From positions 25,935 to 89,934 of the forward strand of contig NZ_NVQF01000016.1 in the NCBI RefSeq assembly GCF_002592005.1: 64,000 nt of DNA, given 5' to 3'. The notes under the pieces were generated by a model that searched no databases, was not told the origin of the DNA, and saw only the letters and a program-made list of their open reading frames with translations. The position numbers and the translations under genes are program-made. The DNA comes from Mycolicibacterium palauense (GTDB taxonomy: Bacteria; Actinomycetota; Actinomycetes; Mycobacteriales; Mycobacteriaceae). This document shows, in pieces, positions 37,711 through 47,016 of the stretch (positions are counted from its first letter, which is position 1; every line of letters starts with the position of its first letter).

Positions 37711-38248
37711 CGACCGGTCTTCCCGGCCCGCGCGCCCCGCGAGGGGACGTCACCACGCGCGCAAACGGGCGGTGGATCTGCTGTTCGAGGCCGAGGCCCG
37801 CGGGCTGACCGCGGCCGAGGTGGCCGCCGGGCGCACCGAGCTGGCCCGGGTGCAGCCCGACGTCGAGCCGCTCAATCCCTACACCGTGACGGTGGCCAAC
37901 GGGGTCGCCGAGCACGCCGCCCACATCGACGATCTCATCAGCAGCCACCTGCAGGGCTGGGCCCTGGAACGGCTGCCCGCGGTGGACCGCTCCATCCTGC
38001 GGGTGGCGGTCTGGGAGTTGCTGCACGCCGAGGATGTGCCCGAGCCGGTGGCCGTCGACGAAGCGGTCCAGCTGGCCAAGGAACTGTCCACCGACGACTC
38101 CCCGGGATTCGTCAACGGCGTTCTGGGCCAGGTGATGCTGGTGACACCGCAGATCCGTGCCGCGGCCGCCGCGGTGCGCACGTCGGCGGGCGGTGGGCAG
38201 GCCGGTGACCAGGCCGGCACCCCGGACGGTCCCACCGAGCCTTCCTGA
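37703..38248 (+). CDS. nusB: Transcription antitermination factor NusB
   Basis: A 181-residue helical protein that binds boxA RNA with NusE (S10) in rRNA antitermination. Core motifs: [20 protein letters not shown], then [20 protein letters not shown] and [19 protein letters not shown]. The N-terminal ~15 residues are basic and the last ~30 Gly/Pro/Thr-rich, both common in actinobacterial NusB. ATG overlaps the efp stop. A 14-bp repeat follows just after its stop. Confidence 0.94.
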   Translation: MPDDRSSRPARPARGRHHARKRAVDLLFEAEARGLTAAEVAAGRTELARVQPDVEPLNPYTVTVANGVAEHAAHIDDLISSHLQGWALERLPAVDRSILRVAVWELLHAEDVPEPVAVDEAVQLAKELSTDDSPGFVNGVLGQVMLVTPQIRAAAAAVRTSAGGGQAGDQAGTPDGPTEPS

Positions 38249-38250
38249 CG

Positions 38251-38305
38251 CCGGCCGATCCCCACCGGCCGATCCCCACCGGCTGATCCCAGCGACCGAT
38301 CCCGG
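38251..38305. repeat. 14-bp tandem repeat (CCGGCCGATCCCCA) after nusB
   Basis: Two perfect copies at 38251-38264 and 38265-38278, a third with two changes at 38279-38292, and a partial fourth to ~38305. It lies in the nusB/LLM gap, at the border between conserved and accessory genes. Confidence 0.8.
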
Positions 38306-38395
38306 AAAAGGGAGCCCCCCACCGCCGCGCCTTCTCGTCTAGCGTGGCTGGCTGTCGGCGGGCGCGGGCCCGCGGCGATGCGACGAGGGAGTGCG

Positions 38396-39604
38396 GTGGA
38401 CGGCGGCTGTGACGGTGGTGCGGACGGTGATGACGGGGCCGGCGGCCTGCGCATCCTGTGGTACATCAACGGCGCCGACGGCGACGTGCCCTGGCAGCCG
38501 CGGGGGCGGATCCCGCCGTCGCTGGCGCACCTGCGGTCGGTGGCCTGCGCCCTGGACCACCTGGGCTACTACGGCGCGCTGAGCACCGCACGCGAGACCA
38601 TCGCCCTGGTCTCCGACACCACGCGCCTGCGGTTCATGATCCCCGAGTACCCCGGGGTCAAGCCGCCGGCGCTGCTGGCCGAGCAGGCCCAGGTCTTCGA
38701 CCACTACTCGGGTGGGCGGCTGATCTTCAACCAGGTCAACGGGGCCGACCCGGTCCTGGCCCGCTACGGCCGCTTCGAGACCAAGGCGCAGCGCTACGCG
38801 CTGTCGCAGGAGTACTGGGCGCTGGTGCGTGCGCTCTACCTCGACGGCACCGACGGATACGACGGCGCCGGCTTCACGTTCGGGCCGCGCTACAAGCCCG
38901 CGATCGCGGGGCCGCGCCAGCGCGGCGGAGTGCCGGTGTGGGGGACCGGCGCCTCACCCGAAGGCATCGCACACGCCGCCGAGACGCTCGATCTGTACCT
39001 CAGCTTCCTGGCCGAACCCCCCGCGCTGTCCGACACGTTCGGTGCGCTGCGGCGCGCCGCCGCGGCCAGGGGCCGCCACATCCCCGTCGGGGTGCTGGCC
39101 AGTGTGGTGGTGCGCGACACCGACGACGAGGCGTGGGCGCACTTCGAATGGCAGCTGTCGCAGACCGACCCCGCCGAGATGAACCGGCTGGCCGACCGGA
39201 ACCTGCGTTCCTTCGGCTTCGCCCCGCTCGACGAACTGACCAGCGAAGACCCGCAGGTGCAGAGCCGTATCGACGCGCTGCGCCGCGGACGGCTGCCGAC
39301 CCGCGAGGAGCTGGAGTTCGCGCCGGGGCTGGCCGCGGGCCTGACCACCTGGACCTCCGGGGAGCCTCCGTTCGACATCGCCGGCAAGGGGTCCGGCAAC
39401 TACCTGGTGGGCAGCCCGGAGACGGTCGCCGCCCTGATCACCGAACTGTCCGCGCAGCTGGGCATCGACAGCTGGATCCTGTCCGGGTGGCCGCTGGCCG
39501 CCGAGGCGGAGCGCTTCGCCAGGCAGGTGATGCCCCTGCTGAACGTCCGGCCCTATGAGCCGCCCGACCTCACCGATGCCGGGCTGGAGGCCGCCGCGCG
39601 CTGA
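38396..39604 (+). CDS. LLM class flavin-dependent monooxygenase (SsuD/NtaA-like)
   Basis: A ~402-residue luciferase-like monooxygenase of the long, FMNH2-type branch: GGLRILWYINGADGDVPWQP, then LLAEQAQVFDHYSGGRLIFN and VNGADPVLARYGRFETKAQR resemble alkanesulfonate monooxygenase SsuD, and VPVWGTGASPEGIAHAAE matches its later motif. Such enzymes need reduced FMN from a partner reductase, which is not seen here. GTG 38396 follows GAGGGAG; an in-frame ATG at 38378 is an alternative start. First gene of an accessory redox cluster; substrate unknown. Confidence 0.85.
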   Translation: MDGGCDGGADGDDGAGGLRILWYINGADGDVPWQPRGRIPPSLAHLRSVACALDHLGYYGALSTARETIALVSDTTRLRFMIPEYPGVKPPALLAEQAQVFDHYSGGRLIFNQVNGADPVLARYGRFETKAQRYALSQEYWALVRALYLDGTDGYDGAGFTFGPRYKPAIAGPRQRGGVPVWGTGASPEGIAHAAETLDLYLSFLAEPPALSDTFGALRRAAAARGRHIPVGVLASVVVRDTDDEAWAHFEWQLSQTDPAEMNRLADRNLRSFGFAPLDELTSEDPQVQSRIDALRRGRLPTREELEFAPGLAAGLTTWTSGEPPFDIAGKGSGNYLVGSPETVAALITELSAQLGIDSWILSGWPLAAEAERFARQVMPLLNVRPYEPPDLTDAGLEAAAR

Positions 39605-39633
39605 ACCCGCTCCCGTGCCGGGGTGTCCGGTGC

Positions 39634-40851
39634 TCAGAGCCCCGGGTAGTCGGGCAGCTCGACCGATTGGGCGACGGTGAACCACCGCCGTTTGGCGACG
39701 ACCCGCAGCGGCCACTTCTGCATGTACTTCATCGCCAACGCGTTGTCGCGGATCTCCTTCTCCGTCATCGGCGCGAAGCGCTCCATGCTGTTGGGCAGAT
39801 CCTGACAGGTCCGCACGTACGGGCGCATCCGCGCGGTGTAGCGCTCGAACGCCCGGGCCAGGTGCCCGCCGTCGACCCCCCGCGTCGCCGGCCCCAGCTC
39901 GCCGGCCAGGAGGTAGGCGCCCACCAGCGCCAGGCTGGTGCCCATGCCCGACAAGGGCGATGCACAGTAGCCGGCGTCGCCGACCAGCGCGACGCGCCCG
40001 GTGGTCCACGAGGCCATGCGCACCTGGCAGAACGCGTCGAAGTAGAAGTCCTCGGCGGTCTCGGCGGCGGCCAGCAGCTGATCGCAGTGCCATCCGGCCC
40101 CGGCGAAGCGTTCGGCCAGCAGGCGTCGCTGCGCGTCGGGGTCGCGGCGGTCATAGTCGATGGGCCCGGAACGGAAGGCCAGTCCCGCCTTGGCCAGTGC
40201 CGGGTCATGGGTGGGACGCAACGAGGCGTTGAGGCCCCCGGGGGCCTGATACATCAGGTACCAGCCGTCCAGCCCGACGGTGTCCGGGGCGCTGAACCAC
40301 GCGTTGTAGCCGCCGAGCGGCCGGATGAACTGCTCCTCGGGCCCGAACGCCAGGCGGCGCACACCCGAATGCGGTCCGTCGGCGCCCACCACCAGGTCGG
40401 CCTGCACGGTGGAGCCGTCGCTCAAGGTGGCGCACACGCGATCGGCGGACCCGGTGTCCAGCGCGGTGATGCGGGTGCCGAACAGGTATTCCGCGCGTTC
40501 GCGGGTGGCCTCGTGGAGGATGTCGACCAGGTCGCCGCGCAGGATCTCCAGTTTGGAGACCGGCCCGTTGCCGTCGAAGGCCTCGACCGGCATCTCGGCG
40601 CGCCTGCTGCCGTCGGCGCGCACCCAGGCGATACCCCGCTGGAACAGCGAACGCTGTTTCATCTTGTCCAACAGGCCCATTCGCTCGACGACGTCGGCGC
40701 CGGCCCCGCGCAGGTCGACGGTCTGGCCGCCCGGGCGGATCCCCGGCGCGAGTTCGGCCACGACGACCCGATAGCCGTATCCGGACAACAGGTGGGCCAG
40801 TGCCGGGCCGGCGATACCGGCTCCGCTGATCAGCACGGTCGGCTCTGTCAT
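39634..40851 (-). CDS. FAD-dependent monooxygenase (PHBH/UbiH type)
   Basis: A 405-residue class A flavoprotein monooxygenase. It has the N-terminal FAD-binding GxGxxG at LISGAGIAGPALAHLLSGYG, the DG motif LVVGADGPHSGVRRLAFG (~residue 155) and the GD motif GRVALVGDAGYCASPLSGMG (~residue 275). These enzymes hydroxylate aromatic compounds with NAD(P)H and O2. The ATG at 40851 was chosen because a TACCTT -10 box lies exactly 7 nt upstream; a TTG at 40860 falls inside that box. It is divergent from a TetR regulator. Confidence 0.9.
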   Translation of the reverse strand: MTEPTVLISGAGIAGPALAHLLSGYGYRVVVAELAPGIRPGGQTVDLRGAGADVVERMGLLDKMKQRSLFQRGIAWVRADGSRRAEMPVEAFDGNGPVSKLEILRGDLVDILHEATRERAEYLFGTRITALDTGSADRVCATLSDGSTVQADLVVGADGPHSGVRRLAFGPEEQFIRPLGGYNAWFSAPDTVGLDGWYLMYQAPGGLNASLRPTHDPALAKAGLAFRSGPIDYDRRDPDAQRRLLAERFAGAGWHCDQLLAAAETAEDFYFDAFCQVRMASWTTGRVALVGDAGYCASPLSGMGTSLALVGAYLLAGELGPATRGVDGGHLARAFERYTARMRPYVRTCQDLPNSMERFAPMTEKEIRDNALAMKYMQKWPLRVVAKRRWFTVAQSVELPDYPGL

Positions 40852-40858
40852 GTCGCTC

Positions 40859-40864
40859 AAGGTA
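40859..40864 (-). promoter_or_regulatory. -10 box (TACCTT) of the FAD monooxygenase, leaderless
   Basis: On the minus strand TACCTT is followed by 7 nt and then ATG at 40851. Confidence 0.5.
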
Positions 40865-40907
40865 TTTCAAAGCGGGCCGGGTCACAACGGAGTTCGCGCC
40901 GGCTCGC

Positions 40908-40913
40908 TAGGCT
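40908..40913 (+). promoter_or_regulatory. -10 box (TAGGCT) of the TetR gene, leaderless
   Basis: TAGGCT ends 7 nt before the ATG at 40921. The two divergent leaderless start codons are only 69 bp apart. Confidence 0.5.
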
Positions 40914-40920
40914 GCAATCC

Positions 40921-41526
40921 ATGGCGAGCGCGGGCGCGTCGCGGCTCTCCGTCGACGACTGGGTGCAGGCAGGTTTTGCGGTTCTTGCCGAGCAGGGACT
41001 CAAAGCGCTGACCATCGATCGACTCTGCCGTCGGCTCAACGTCACCAAGGGCAGCTTCTACTGGCATTTCGACGACATGGCGGCCTACCGTGCGGCGCTG
41101 ATCGAATCGTGGGCCGCCGTGCGCGACGACGATCGGGTGCCGTTCGCCGGGCTCGCCGAGCTCCCGCCGCGGCAGCGGCTCGCCCAGATGATGGCGGCGC
41201 TGGTGAGCCCGCGCCACTGGATGCTCGAGCGCGCCATGCGGGAGTGGGCCAAGTCGGCGCCCGCGGTCGCCGACGCGGTGCGTGCCTCGGACCGCACCGT
41301 GCTGCGCGCCGTGCGGCAGGCGTTCCTCGACGACGGCTTCGACGGCGCCGAGGCCGAGATGCGCGCCAACGCCACCTTCGCCGCGGGCATCGGGTTCCTG
41401 CACCTCACCGAATCCCGTGCCGAATCCGGTGCTGACTCCGGTGCCGATGCCGACTCCGAGGTGACTGCCGACGCCGAGGCGGCCGCCCAGCGGGAGCGCT
41501 TCCTGGATCTGATGCTGCGGCACTGA
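40921..41526 (+). CDS. TetR/AcrR family transcriptional regulator
   Basis: A 201-residue TetR protein: RLSVDDWVQAGFAVLAEQGL, then ALTIDRLCRRLNVTKGSFYW with HFDDMAAYRAALIESWAAV gives a clear helix-turn-helix at ~10-60. The C-terminal region has an acidic Ser/Asp/Ala stretch (ESGADSGADADSEVTADAEA) that looks like a recent repeat-based insertion. It sits between the FAD monooxygenase and an acyl-CoA-dehydrogenase-like gene and is the best candidate to bind the palindrome at 41585-41618. Confidence 0.9.
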   Translation: MASAGASRLSVDDWVQAGFAVLAEQGLKALTIDRLCRRLNVTKGSFYWHFDDMAAYRAALIESWAAVRDDDRVPFAGLAELPPRQRLAQMMAALVSPRHWMLERAMREWAKSAPAVADAVRASDRTVLRAVRQAFLDDGFDGAEAEMRANATFAAGIGFLHLTESRAESGADSGADADSEVTADAEAAAQRERFLDLMLRH

Positions 41527-41584
41527 TTCTGGCCTGGTTTGGTGGCCCACCCGGGGACCGCGCACGCGGCCGAGCCGTGCGTGC

Positions 41585-41618
41585 GGACGCTACCATACCA
41601 AAAGGTATGGTAGCGTCC
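41585..41618. promoter_or_regulatory. Perfect 15-bp-arm palindrome over the promoter of the flavin enzyme gene
   Basis: GGACGCTACCATACC (41585-41599), AAAA, then the exact reverse complement (41604-41618). The right arm contains the -10 box TAGCGT (41611-41616), 7 nt before the ATG at 41624. A protein bound here must exclude RNA polymerase. Thirty paired bases without mismatch is far beyond chance. Confidence 0.85.
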
Positions 41619-41623
41619 GGTTG

Positions 41624-42772
41624 ATGACCCTGGTCACCGACGACTTCGTCGCACGCCTGGCCGAGCGCGCACCCAAGGCCGAGGAGATGCGCCGGCTCCC
41701 GGCCGACACCGTCTCCGAGTTCCGCCGCAGCGAACTGGCCGCCCTGCTGGTCCCCGCCGCCTACGGCGGGCGGCAGGCCGATTTCGCCGAGATCCTCGAC
41801 CCTGTCCGCCGGATGGCGCACGGCTGCGCCTCCAGCGCCTGGACGCTGGGCTTCTACACTCTGCACAACTGGATGCTGGCACTGTTCGACGCGCCCGCCC
41901 AGGACGAGGTCTTCGCGCACGGACCGGTGCTGTGTCCCGCGCCACTGGCCCCGACGGGCCGGGGGCTGCCCGTCGACGGCGGCGTGCGGCTCACCGGCCG
42001 GTGGTCGTGGGCCACCGGCGTGATGGACGCCGACTGGATCATGGTCGGGGCATTGGTCGGGGGTTCCGACACCGAGATCACGCCCGCGCTGGCGCTGCTG
42101 CCGGCCGGCGACATCGAGATCCACGACGTCTGGCACACGGCGGGAATGCGGGCCACCGGCTCCAACGACGTGACGGTCACCGACGTGTTCGTGCCCACCC
42201 ATCGGATGGTCTCGGTCGCCGACATCTACCGGGGCACCGCGCCCGGGGCGGCGCTCCACGGCGCCGCCACCTACCGGTGGCCGATGGTTCCCGCGCTGGC
42301 ACTGGTGGCGGCCATGCCGGCGCTGGGCAGCGCCGAGTACGCCGCCGATCTGTTCGCCCAGCGGCTGAGCACCAGGGTGATGGCCTATTCCGGTGCCGCC
42401 CAGCGTGATCAGCCGGCAGCACAGATCAGGCTCGCCGACGCCCGGGTGCGGTTGGCGGCGCTGCGCGGGCTCCTCGCGCACACGGTGGCCGCCATCGAGT
42501 CCGCGATGTCCGGCGACGCGCCGGTACCGCGTGCCCGGCGGGCCGAGGCGCGGGCGGCGGCCGCGCACATCGTGCACGAATCGCGGGCCGTGGTGGCCGG
42601 GCTGCTCGAAGCGGCCGGGGCCAGCGCCCATTTCCTGACCAACCCGCTGCAGCGGATCCGCCGTGACGTGGACATCATCGCCGGGCACGTCGTCTTCGAC
42701 TACGACGTGAGCCGGGAACTGTCCGGGGCCCTGGAGATCGGCGCGTCCGTCTCGCCGATCGCGATGGTTTAG
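41624..42772 (+). CDS. Acyl-CoA dehydrogenase-fold flavin-dependent oxidoreductase or monooxygenase
   Basis: A 382-residue protein with the acyl-CoA dehydrogenase fold: RRSELAALLVPAAYGGRQAD, then MAHGCASSAWTLGFYTLHNW, RLTGRWSWATGVMDADWIMV and VWHTAGMRATGSNDVTVTDV. This wording fits the group D monooxygenase oxygenases (HsaA, HpaB-like) better than true acyl-CoA dehydrogenases, since the usual catalytic Glu context is not seen. Such enzymes use reduced flavin from a partner. Start ATG by the -10 box in the palindrome. The stop is 3 bp from the convergent hydrolase gene. Confidence 0.82.
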   Translation: MTLVTDDFVARLAERAPKAEEMRRLPADTVSEFRRSELAALLVPAAYGGRQADFAEILDPVRRMAHGCASSAWTLGFYTLHNWMLALFDAPAQDEVFAHGPVLCPAPLAPTGRGLPVDGGVRLTGRWSWATGVMDADWIMVGALVGGSDTEITPALALLPAGDIEIHDVWHTAGMRATGSNDVTVTDVFVPTHRMVSVADIYRGTAPGAALHGAATYRWPMVPALALVAAMPALGSAEYAADLFAQRLSTRVMAYSGAAQRDQPAAQIRLADARVRLAALRGLLAHTVAAIESAMSGDAPVPRARRAEARAAAAHIVHESRAVVAGLLEAAGASAHFLTNPLQRIRRDVDIIAGHVVFDYDVSRELSGALEIGASVSPIAMV

Positions 42773-42775
42773 CCG

Positions 42776-43978
42776 CTACAGTCCCAGCGCCTGGTAGGTG
42801 CGCCTGACGAACTTGGGCTGCGCGGTCTGCAGGCGGACCAGCGAGGTGTTGCCCGCGATCGCCGCGGCGTCCGGGCCCAGGTTCGGGTAGTTCTGGATCA
42901 GATAGATCAGGATCGTGTCGTTGGCCGGGTCGGCCTGCCACCACGTGCCGTAGGCGCCCGGCCAGGTGAACGTCCCCACCCCGCCCGGGCCGAACAGCGG
43001 CGTCGACTTGACCGGATCGGTCACCACCGACAGGTTCAGGCCGAACCCGCGTCCGATCCAGTACGGCATCCCCAGGAACGGGATCCGCTTCTGCGCATCG
43101 GTGAGCTGGTCGGTGCGCATCAACCGCACCGATTCCTCGGACAGCACCCGCACCCCGTCCACGGTGCCGCCGCGCAGCAGCATCAACGCGAATTTCAGGT
43201 AGTCGCCGGCGGTGGACAGCAGGCCGGCGCCGCCCTGGCAGAACGGTGGCGGGGCGATCGGGACCGGGCCCATCACGTCGTGAGCCAACCGCCCGTCCTC
43301 GTCGATCCGGTACATCGTCGCGGCGCGACGCCGGCCCTCCGGTGAGGCGGAGAACCCGGTGTCGACCATGCCCAGCGGCTCGAAGACGCGCTCGGCGAGC
43401 ACCTCGTGCAGCGGCCTGTCCTCGATCCGCGACACGATGATGCCCAGCACGTCGGTGGCGTGACTGTAGGTCAGCTGCTGGCCGGGCTGGTGCACCAGGG
43501 GCAGCTCGGCCAGCTCCGCCAGCCAGCGGTCCTGATCCTGCCGCAGCGGCAGCCGGGCATAGGCCCGGTTCAACGGCCCCGGCACCGAGAACATGTAGGC
43601 CAGGCCACTGCGGTGGGTCATCAGGTCGTCGACGGTGATCGGCCGGTGGGCGGGCACGGTGGCGTCCAGCGGGCCGGTGGGGTCGACGAGCACCCGCATC
43701 CGGGCGAACTCCGGCAACCACCGGGTGACCGGGTCGCGCAGGGTCAGCTTGCCCTCCTCGACCAGCGCCATCGCCGCCGCGACGGTGACCGGCTTGGTCA
43801 TCGAGGCGATGCGAAAGATCGTGTCCTGGGTCATCGGGAGTCCGGCCTCGACGTCGCGGTACCCGATCTCGTTGACCTGCAGTACCTTTCCGCCGTTCCA
43901 GACCAGCGTGACCGCGCCGGCGAGCAGACCCTCCTGGCAGGCTTCGCGGATGGAGGCCTGGTTCCCGTCGAGATTCAC
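42776..43978 (-). CDS. Serine hydrolase of the beta-lactamase class C / esterase EstB family
   Basis: A 400-residue penicillin-binding-protein-like hydrolase. The nucleophile motif SxxK is [20 protein letters not shown] (~residue 60), the Tyr motif is [15 protein letters not shown], and the third motif region is [20 protein letters not shown]. Mycobacterial homologues are usually esterases, not lactamases. No signal peptide, so cytosolic. The GTG at 43978 follows a minus-strand -10 box TAGCCT by 6 nt, a leaderless arrangement. Divergent from pyrR. Confidence 0.87.
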   Translation of the reverse strand: MNLDGNQASIREACQEGLLAGAVTLVWNGGKVLQVNEIGYRDVEAGLPMTQDTIFRIASMTKPVTVAAAMALVEEGKLTLRDPVTRWLPEFARMRVLVDPTGPLDATVPAHRPITVDDLMTHRSGLAYMFSVPGPLNRAYARLPLRQDQDRWLAELAELPLVHQPGQQLTYSHATDVLGIIVSRIEDRPLHEVLAERVFEPLGMVDTGFSASPEGRRRAATMYRIDEDGRLAHDVMGPVPIAPPPFCQGGAGLLSTAGDYLKFALMLLRGGTVDGVRVLSEESVRLMRTDQLTDAQKRIPFLGMPYWIGRGFGLNLSVVTDPVKSTPLFGPGGVGTFTWPGAYGTWWQADPANDTILIYLIQNYPNLGPDAAAIAGNTSLVRLQTAQPKFVRRTYQALGL

Positions 43979-43984
43979 CAGTCG

Positions 43985-43990
43985 AGGCTA
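43985..43990 (-). promoter_or_regulatory. -10 box (TAGCCT) of the serine hydrolase, leaderless
   Basis: On the minus strand TAGCCT is followed by six bases (CGACTG) and the GTG at 43978. Confidence 0.45.
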
Positions 43991-44075
43991 TCGGTCCGGC
44001 GGCCGGCCCGACCCACCCCCGGACCCCGGCGGCATGTCCGTGCGGTCCGCTTCGTGTCGGGACCCGTTCGGCTGC

Positions 44076-44081
44076 TATGCT
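44076..44081 (+). promoter_or_regulatory. -10 box (TATGCT) of the pyr operon
   Basis: TATGCT fits TANNNT. A start near 44088-44089 would give a ~52-nt leader that begins just before the hairpin at 44098-44132. Confidence 0.5.
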
Positions 44082-44097
44082 GCCCGGCAGTTCGACA

Positions 44098-44134
44098 TCC
44101 TTTAACGATCCGTTCAGCGAGGCGGAGAAGGAGG
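44098..44134 (+). promoter_or_regulatory. PyrR-type RNA hairpin sequestering the pyrR ribosome site
   Basis: TCCTT (44098-44102) can pair with AAGGA (44128-44132), which is part of the pyrR Shine-Dalgarno AAGGAGG (44128-44134). The loop holds GATCC (44107) and GCGAGGC (44117), close to the conserved PyrR-binding loop (A/G-UCC...GAGG). In M. smegmatis PyrR is reported to repress translation of this operon, so a PyrR/UMP-stabilised hairpin that hides the ribosome site is likely. Confidence 0.6.
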
Positions 44135-44140
44135 TCACGG

Positions 44141-44731
44141 TTGACCGTGGGCGCCAACAGCGGCAGCGACGACACCGATCGGGAATTGATGTCCGCCGCG
44201 GACGTCGGTCGCACCATCTCTCGTATCGCCCACCAGATCATCGAGAAGACCGCGCTGGACGGTGCCGAGGCGCCGCGCGTGGTCCTGCTGGGAATCCCCA
44301 CCCGCGGCGTCATTCTGGCCGCGCGGCTGGCCCGCAACATCGCCGAGTTCTCCGGGGTCCAGGTGCCCCACGGCGGGCTGGACATCACGCTCTACCGCGA
44401 CGACCTGCTCACCAAGCCGCCGCGCCCCCTGGAAGAGACCTCGATCCCCGAGGGCGGCATCGACGGCGCGCTGGTCGTCCTGGTCGACGACGTGCTCTAC
44501 TCCGGCCGGTCGGTGCGCGCGGCGCTGGACGCCCTGCGCGACATCGGCCGCCCCCGCGCCGTGCAGCTGGCGGTGCTCGTCGACCGCGGTCACCGGGAAC
44601 TGCCGATCCGCGCGGACTACGTCGGCAAGAACGTGCCGACCTCGCGCAGCGAGAATGTCAAGGTGCGGCTGACCGAGCACGACGACTGCGACGGCGTGCT
44701 CATCGCCCCGTACGGAGGACCCGCCCGGTGA
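44141..44731 (+). CDS. pyrR: Bifunctional pyr operon regulator / uracil phosphoribosyltransferase PyrR
   Basis: A 196-residue PRTase-fold RNA-binding regulator. Motifs: [40 protein letters not shown], the PRPP loop [20 protein letters not shown] and the C-terminal [20 protein letters not shown]. It senses UMP and binds pyr leader RNA. TTG 44141 is preferred because AAGGAGG lies six bases upstream; an internal ATG at 44189 would lose the Shine-Dalgarno. Stop overlaps pyrB (GTGA). The leader hairpin at 44098-44134 suggests autoregulation. Confidence 0.95.
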   Translation: MTVGANSGSDDTDRELMSAADVGRTISRIAHQIIEKTALDGAEAPRVVLLGIPTRGVILAARLARNIAEFSGVQVPHGGLDITLYRDDLLTKPPRPLEETSIPEGGIDGALVVLVDDVLYSGRSVRAALDALRDIGRPRAVQLAVLVDRGHRELPIRADYVGKNVPTSRSENVKVRLTEHDDCDGVLIAPYGGPAR

Positions 44732-45696
44732 AACACCTGCTCACGACCACCGACCTGAGCCGCGACGAGGCCACGGCGATCCTCGACGACGCCGACCGTT
44801 TCAGCCAGGCGCTGCTCGGACGCGAGGTCAAGAAGCTGCCGACCCTGCGCGGACGCACCGTCATCACCATGTTCTACGAGAACTCCACCCGCACACGGGT
44901 GTCGTTCGAGGTGGCCGGAAAGTGGATGAGCGCCGACGTCATCAACGTCAGCGCCTCGGGGTCCTCGGTGGCCAAGGGGGAGTCCCTGCGCGACACCGCG
45001 CTGACCCTGCGCGCCGCGGGCGCCGACGCGCTGATCGTGCGGCACCCGGCCTCCGGCGCCGCCCAGCAGCTGGCGGCCTGGACCAACGCCGCCGGGCACG
45101 GACCGAGCGTGATCAACGCCGGTGACGGCACACACGAACACCCGACCCAGGCGCTGCTCGACGCCCTGACCATCCGGCAGCGGCTCGGCTCCATCGACGG
45201 CAGGCGGGTCGTGATCGTCGGCGACATCCTGCACAGCAGGGTGGCCCGGTCCAACGTCATGCTGCTGGCCACCCTGGGCGCCGAGGTGGTGCTGGTCGCG
45301 CCGCCGACGCTGCTGCCCGTGGGGGTCGGAGACTGGCCGGTGACGGTGTCACACGATCTGGACGCCGAGCTGCCCGCCGCCGACGCGGTGCTGATGCTGC
45401 GGGTGCAGGCCGAACGGATGAACGGCGGTTTCTTCCCCTCGCCGCGGGAGTACTCGGTGCTCTACGGGCTCTCCGAGGCCCGGCAGCGCATGCTGCCCGA
45501 ACACGCCGTCGTGCTGCACCCGGGACCGATGCTGCGCGGAATGGAAATCGCGTCCTCGGTTGCGGACTCGTCGCAATCGGCGGTGCTGCAACAGGTCACC
45601 AACGGTGTGCATGTGCGGATGGCGGTGCTGTTCCACCTGCTGGTGGGAGCCGAGCAGGCCGGTCACGCCGGCCCCGAGATGGGGGGAGTGGCATGA
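44728..45696 (+). CDS. pyrB: Aspartate carbamoyltransferase, catalytic subunit
   Basis: A 322-residue enzyme joining carbamoyl phosphate and aspartate. The carbamoyl-phosphate loop [40 protein letters not shown] (the 80s loop Ser-Lys), [20 protein letters not shown] and the aspartate-side [17 protein letters not shown] are all present. No pyrI regulatory chain is near, as usual for actinobacteria. GTG overlaps the pyrR stop; the stop overlaps pyrC (ATGA). Confidence 0.96.
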   Translation: MKHLLTTTDLSRDEATAILDDADRFSQALLGREVKKLPTLRGRTVITMFYENSTRTRVSFEVAGKWMSADVINVSASGSSVAKGESLRDTALTLRAAGADALIVRHPASGAAQQLAAWTNAAGHGPSVINAGDGTHEHPTQALLDALTIRQRLGSIDGRRVVIVGDILHSRVARSNVMLLATLGAEVVLVAPPTLLPVGVGDWPVTVSHDLDAELPAADAVLMLRVQAERMNGGFFPSPREYSVLYGLSEARQRMLPEHAVVLHPGPMLRGMEIASSVADSSQSAVLQQVTNGVHVRMAVLFHLLVGAEQAGHAGPEMGGVA

Positions 45697-46985
45697 GCGT
45701 GCTGATCCGGGGTGTGCGGCGCTACGGCGAGGGCGAGCCCGTGGACGTGCTCGTCGAGGACGGCCAGATCGCCGCGATCGGGCCCGGCCTGACCGCCGAC
45801 GAGCGCACCGACGTTCTCGACGCCGCCGGCCAGGTCCTGCTGCCGGGCTTCGTCGACCTGCACACCCATCTGCGTGAGCCGGGCCGCGAGGACACCGAGA
45901 CCATCGAAACCGGCTCGGCGGCAGCGGCTCTGGGTGGCTTCACCGCCGTGTTCGCGATGGCCAACACCACGCCGGTCGCCGACTCCCCGGTGGTCACCGA
46001 CCACGTCTGGCAGCGCGGCCGCCAGGTGGGCCTGGTCGACGTCCACCCGGTCGGGGCCGTCACCGTCGGGCTGGCCGGGACCCAGTTGACCGAGATGGCG
46101 ATGATGGCCAACGGTGCCGCCAAGGTGCGGATGTTCTCCGACGACGGCAAGTGCGTGCACGATCCGCTGATCATGCGCCGCGCGCTGGAATACGCCACCG
46201 GGCTGGGTGTGCTGGTCGCCCAGCACGCCGAGGAACCGAGGCTGACCGTGGGCGCGGTGGCCCACGAGGGTCCGACCGCGGCGCGGCTCGGGTTGGCGGG
46301 CTGGCCGCGCGCGGCCGAGGAGTCGATCGTCGCCCGTGACGCGCTGCTGGCCCGCGACGCGGGGGCCCGGGTGCATATCTGCCACGCCTCCACCCGGGGC
46401 ACGGTGGAACTGCTCGGCTGGGCCAAGGCCCAGGGCATCGCCATCACGGCCGAGGTCACCCCGCACCACCTGCTGCTCGACGACAGCCGACTGCAGACCT
46501 ACGACGGCGTCAACCGGGTCAACCCGCCGCTGCGCGAGGCCTCGGACGCCCAGGCGCTGCGTCAGGCCCTGGCCGACGGGGTGATCGACTGTGTGGCCAC
46601 CGACCACGCGCCGCACGCCGAACACGAGAAGTGCTGTGAGTTCTCGGTGGCCCGGCCCGGCATGCTGGGTCTGCAGACCGCGCTGTCGGTGGTGGTCGAG
46701 ACCATGGTCGTTCCCGGGCTGCTCACCTGGCGCGACGTCGCGCGGGTGATGAGCGAGAACCCGGCCCGCATCGTCGGTCTCACCGACCAGGGCCGCCCGC
46801 TGGAGGTCGGGGAACCGGCGAACCTGACCATCGTCGACCCCGAGGCGAGCTGGACCGTCGACGGGTCCGCGCTGGCCAGCCGGTCGGCCAACACCCCCTA
46901 CGCGTCGATGACGCTGCCGGCGACCGTGACCGCCACCCTGCTGCGCGGCCGCGTCACCGCACGCGACGGGAGGGCCCAGCTGTGA
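45693..46985 (+). CDS. pyrC: Dihydroorotase
   Basis: A 430-residue type I dihydroorotase that closes carbamoyl aspartate to dihydroorotate. Metal motif [20 protein letters not shown], then [20 protein letters not shown]; later ligands in [25 protein letters not shown] and the Asp of [21 protein letters not shown]-terminal [20 protein letters not shown] is the usual beta-sandwich part. ATG overlaps the pyrB stop by the ATGA motif. Confidence 0.96.
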   Translation: MSVLIRGVRRYGEGEPVDVLVEDGQIAAIGPGLTADERTDVLDAAGQVLLPGFVDLHTHLREPGREDTETIETGSAAAALGGFTAVFAMANTTPVADSPVVTDHVWQRGRQVGLVDVHPVGAVTVGLAGTQLTEMAMMANGAAKVRMFSDDGKCVHDPLIMRRALEYATGLGVLVAQHAEEPRLTVGAVAHEGPTAARLGLAGWPRAAEESIVARDALLARDAGARVHICHASTRGTVELLGWAKAQGIAITAEVTPHHLLLDDSRLQTYDGVNRVNPPLREASDAQALRQALADGVIDCVATDHAPHAEHEKCCEFSVARPGMLGLQTALSVVVETMVVPGLLTWRDVARVMSENPARIVGLTDQGRPLEVGEPANLTIVDPEASWTVDGSALASRSANTPYASMTLPATVTATLLRGRVTARDGRAQL

Positions 46986-47016
46986 GCCGGCGGGTTCGCG
47001 AGGGCAGGTGTCGTGC

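Noticed and set aside
42776..43978. Beta-lactamase conferring drug resistance
   Set aside because: It has SxxK and a Tyr motif but no signal peptide and matches esterase-type family members; resistance cannot be claimed.
38249..44140. Genome rearrangement joining the Rv2533-2575 block to the Rv1379-1402 block
   Set aside because: As I recall, nusB and pyrR are close in M. smegmatis too, so this is probably the ancestral order and M. tuberculosis is the rearranged one.
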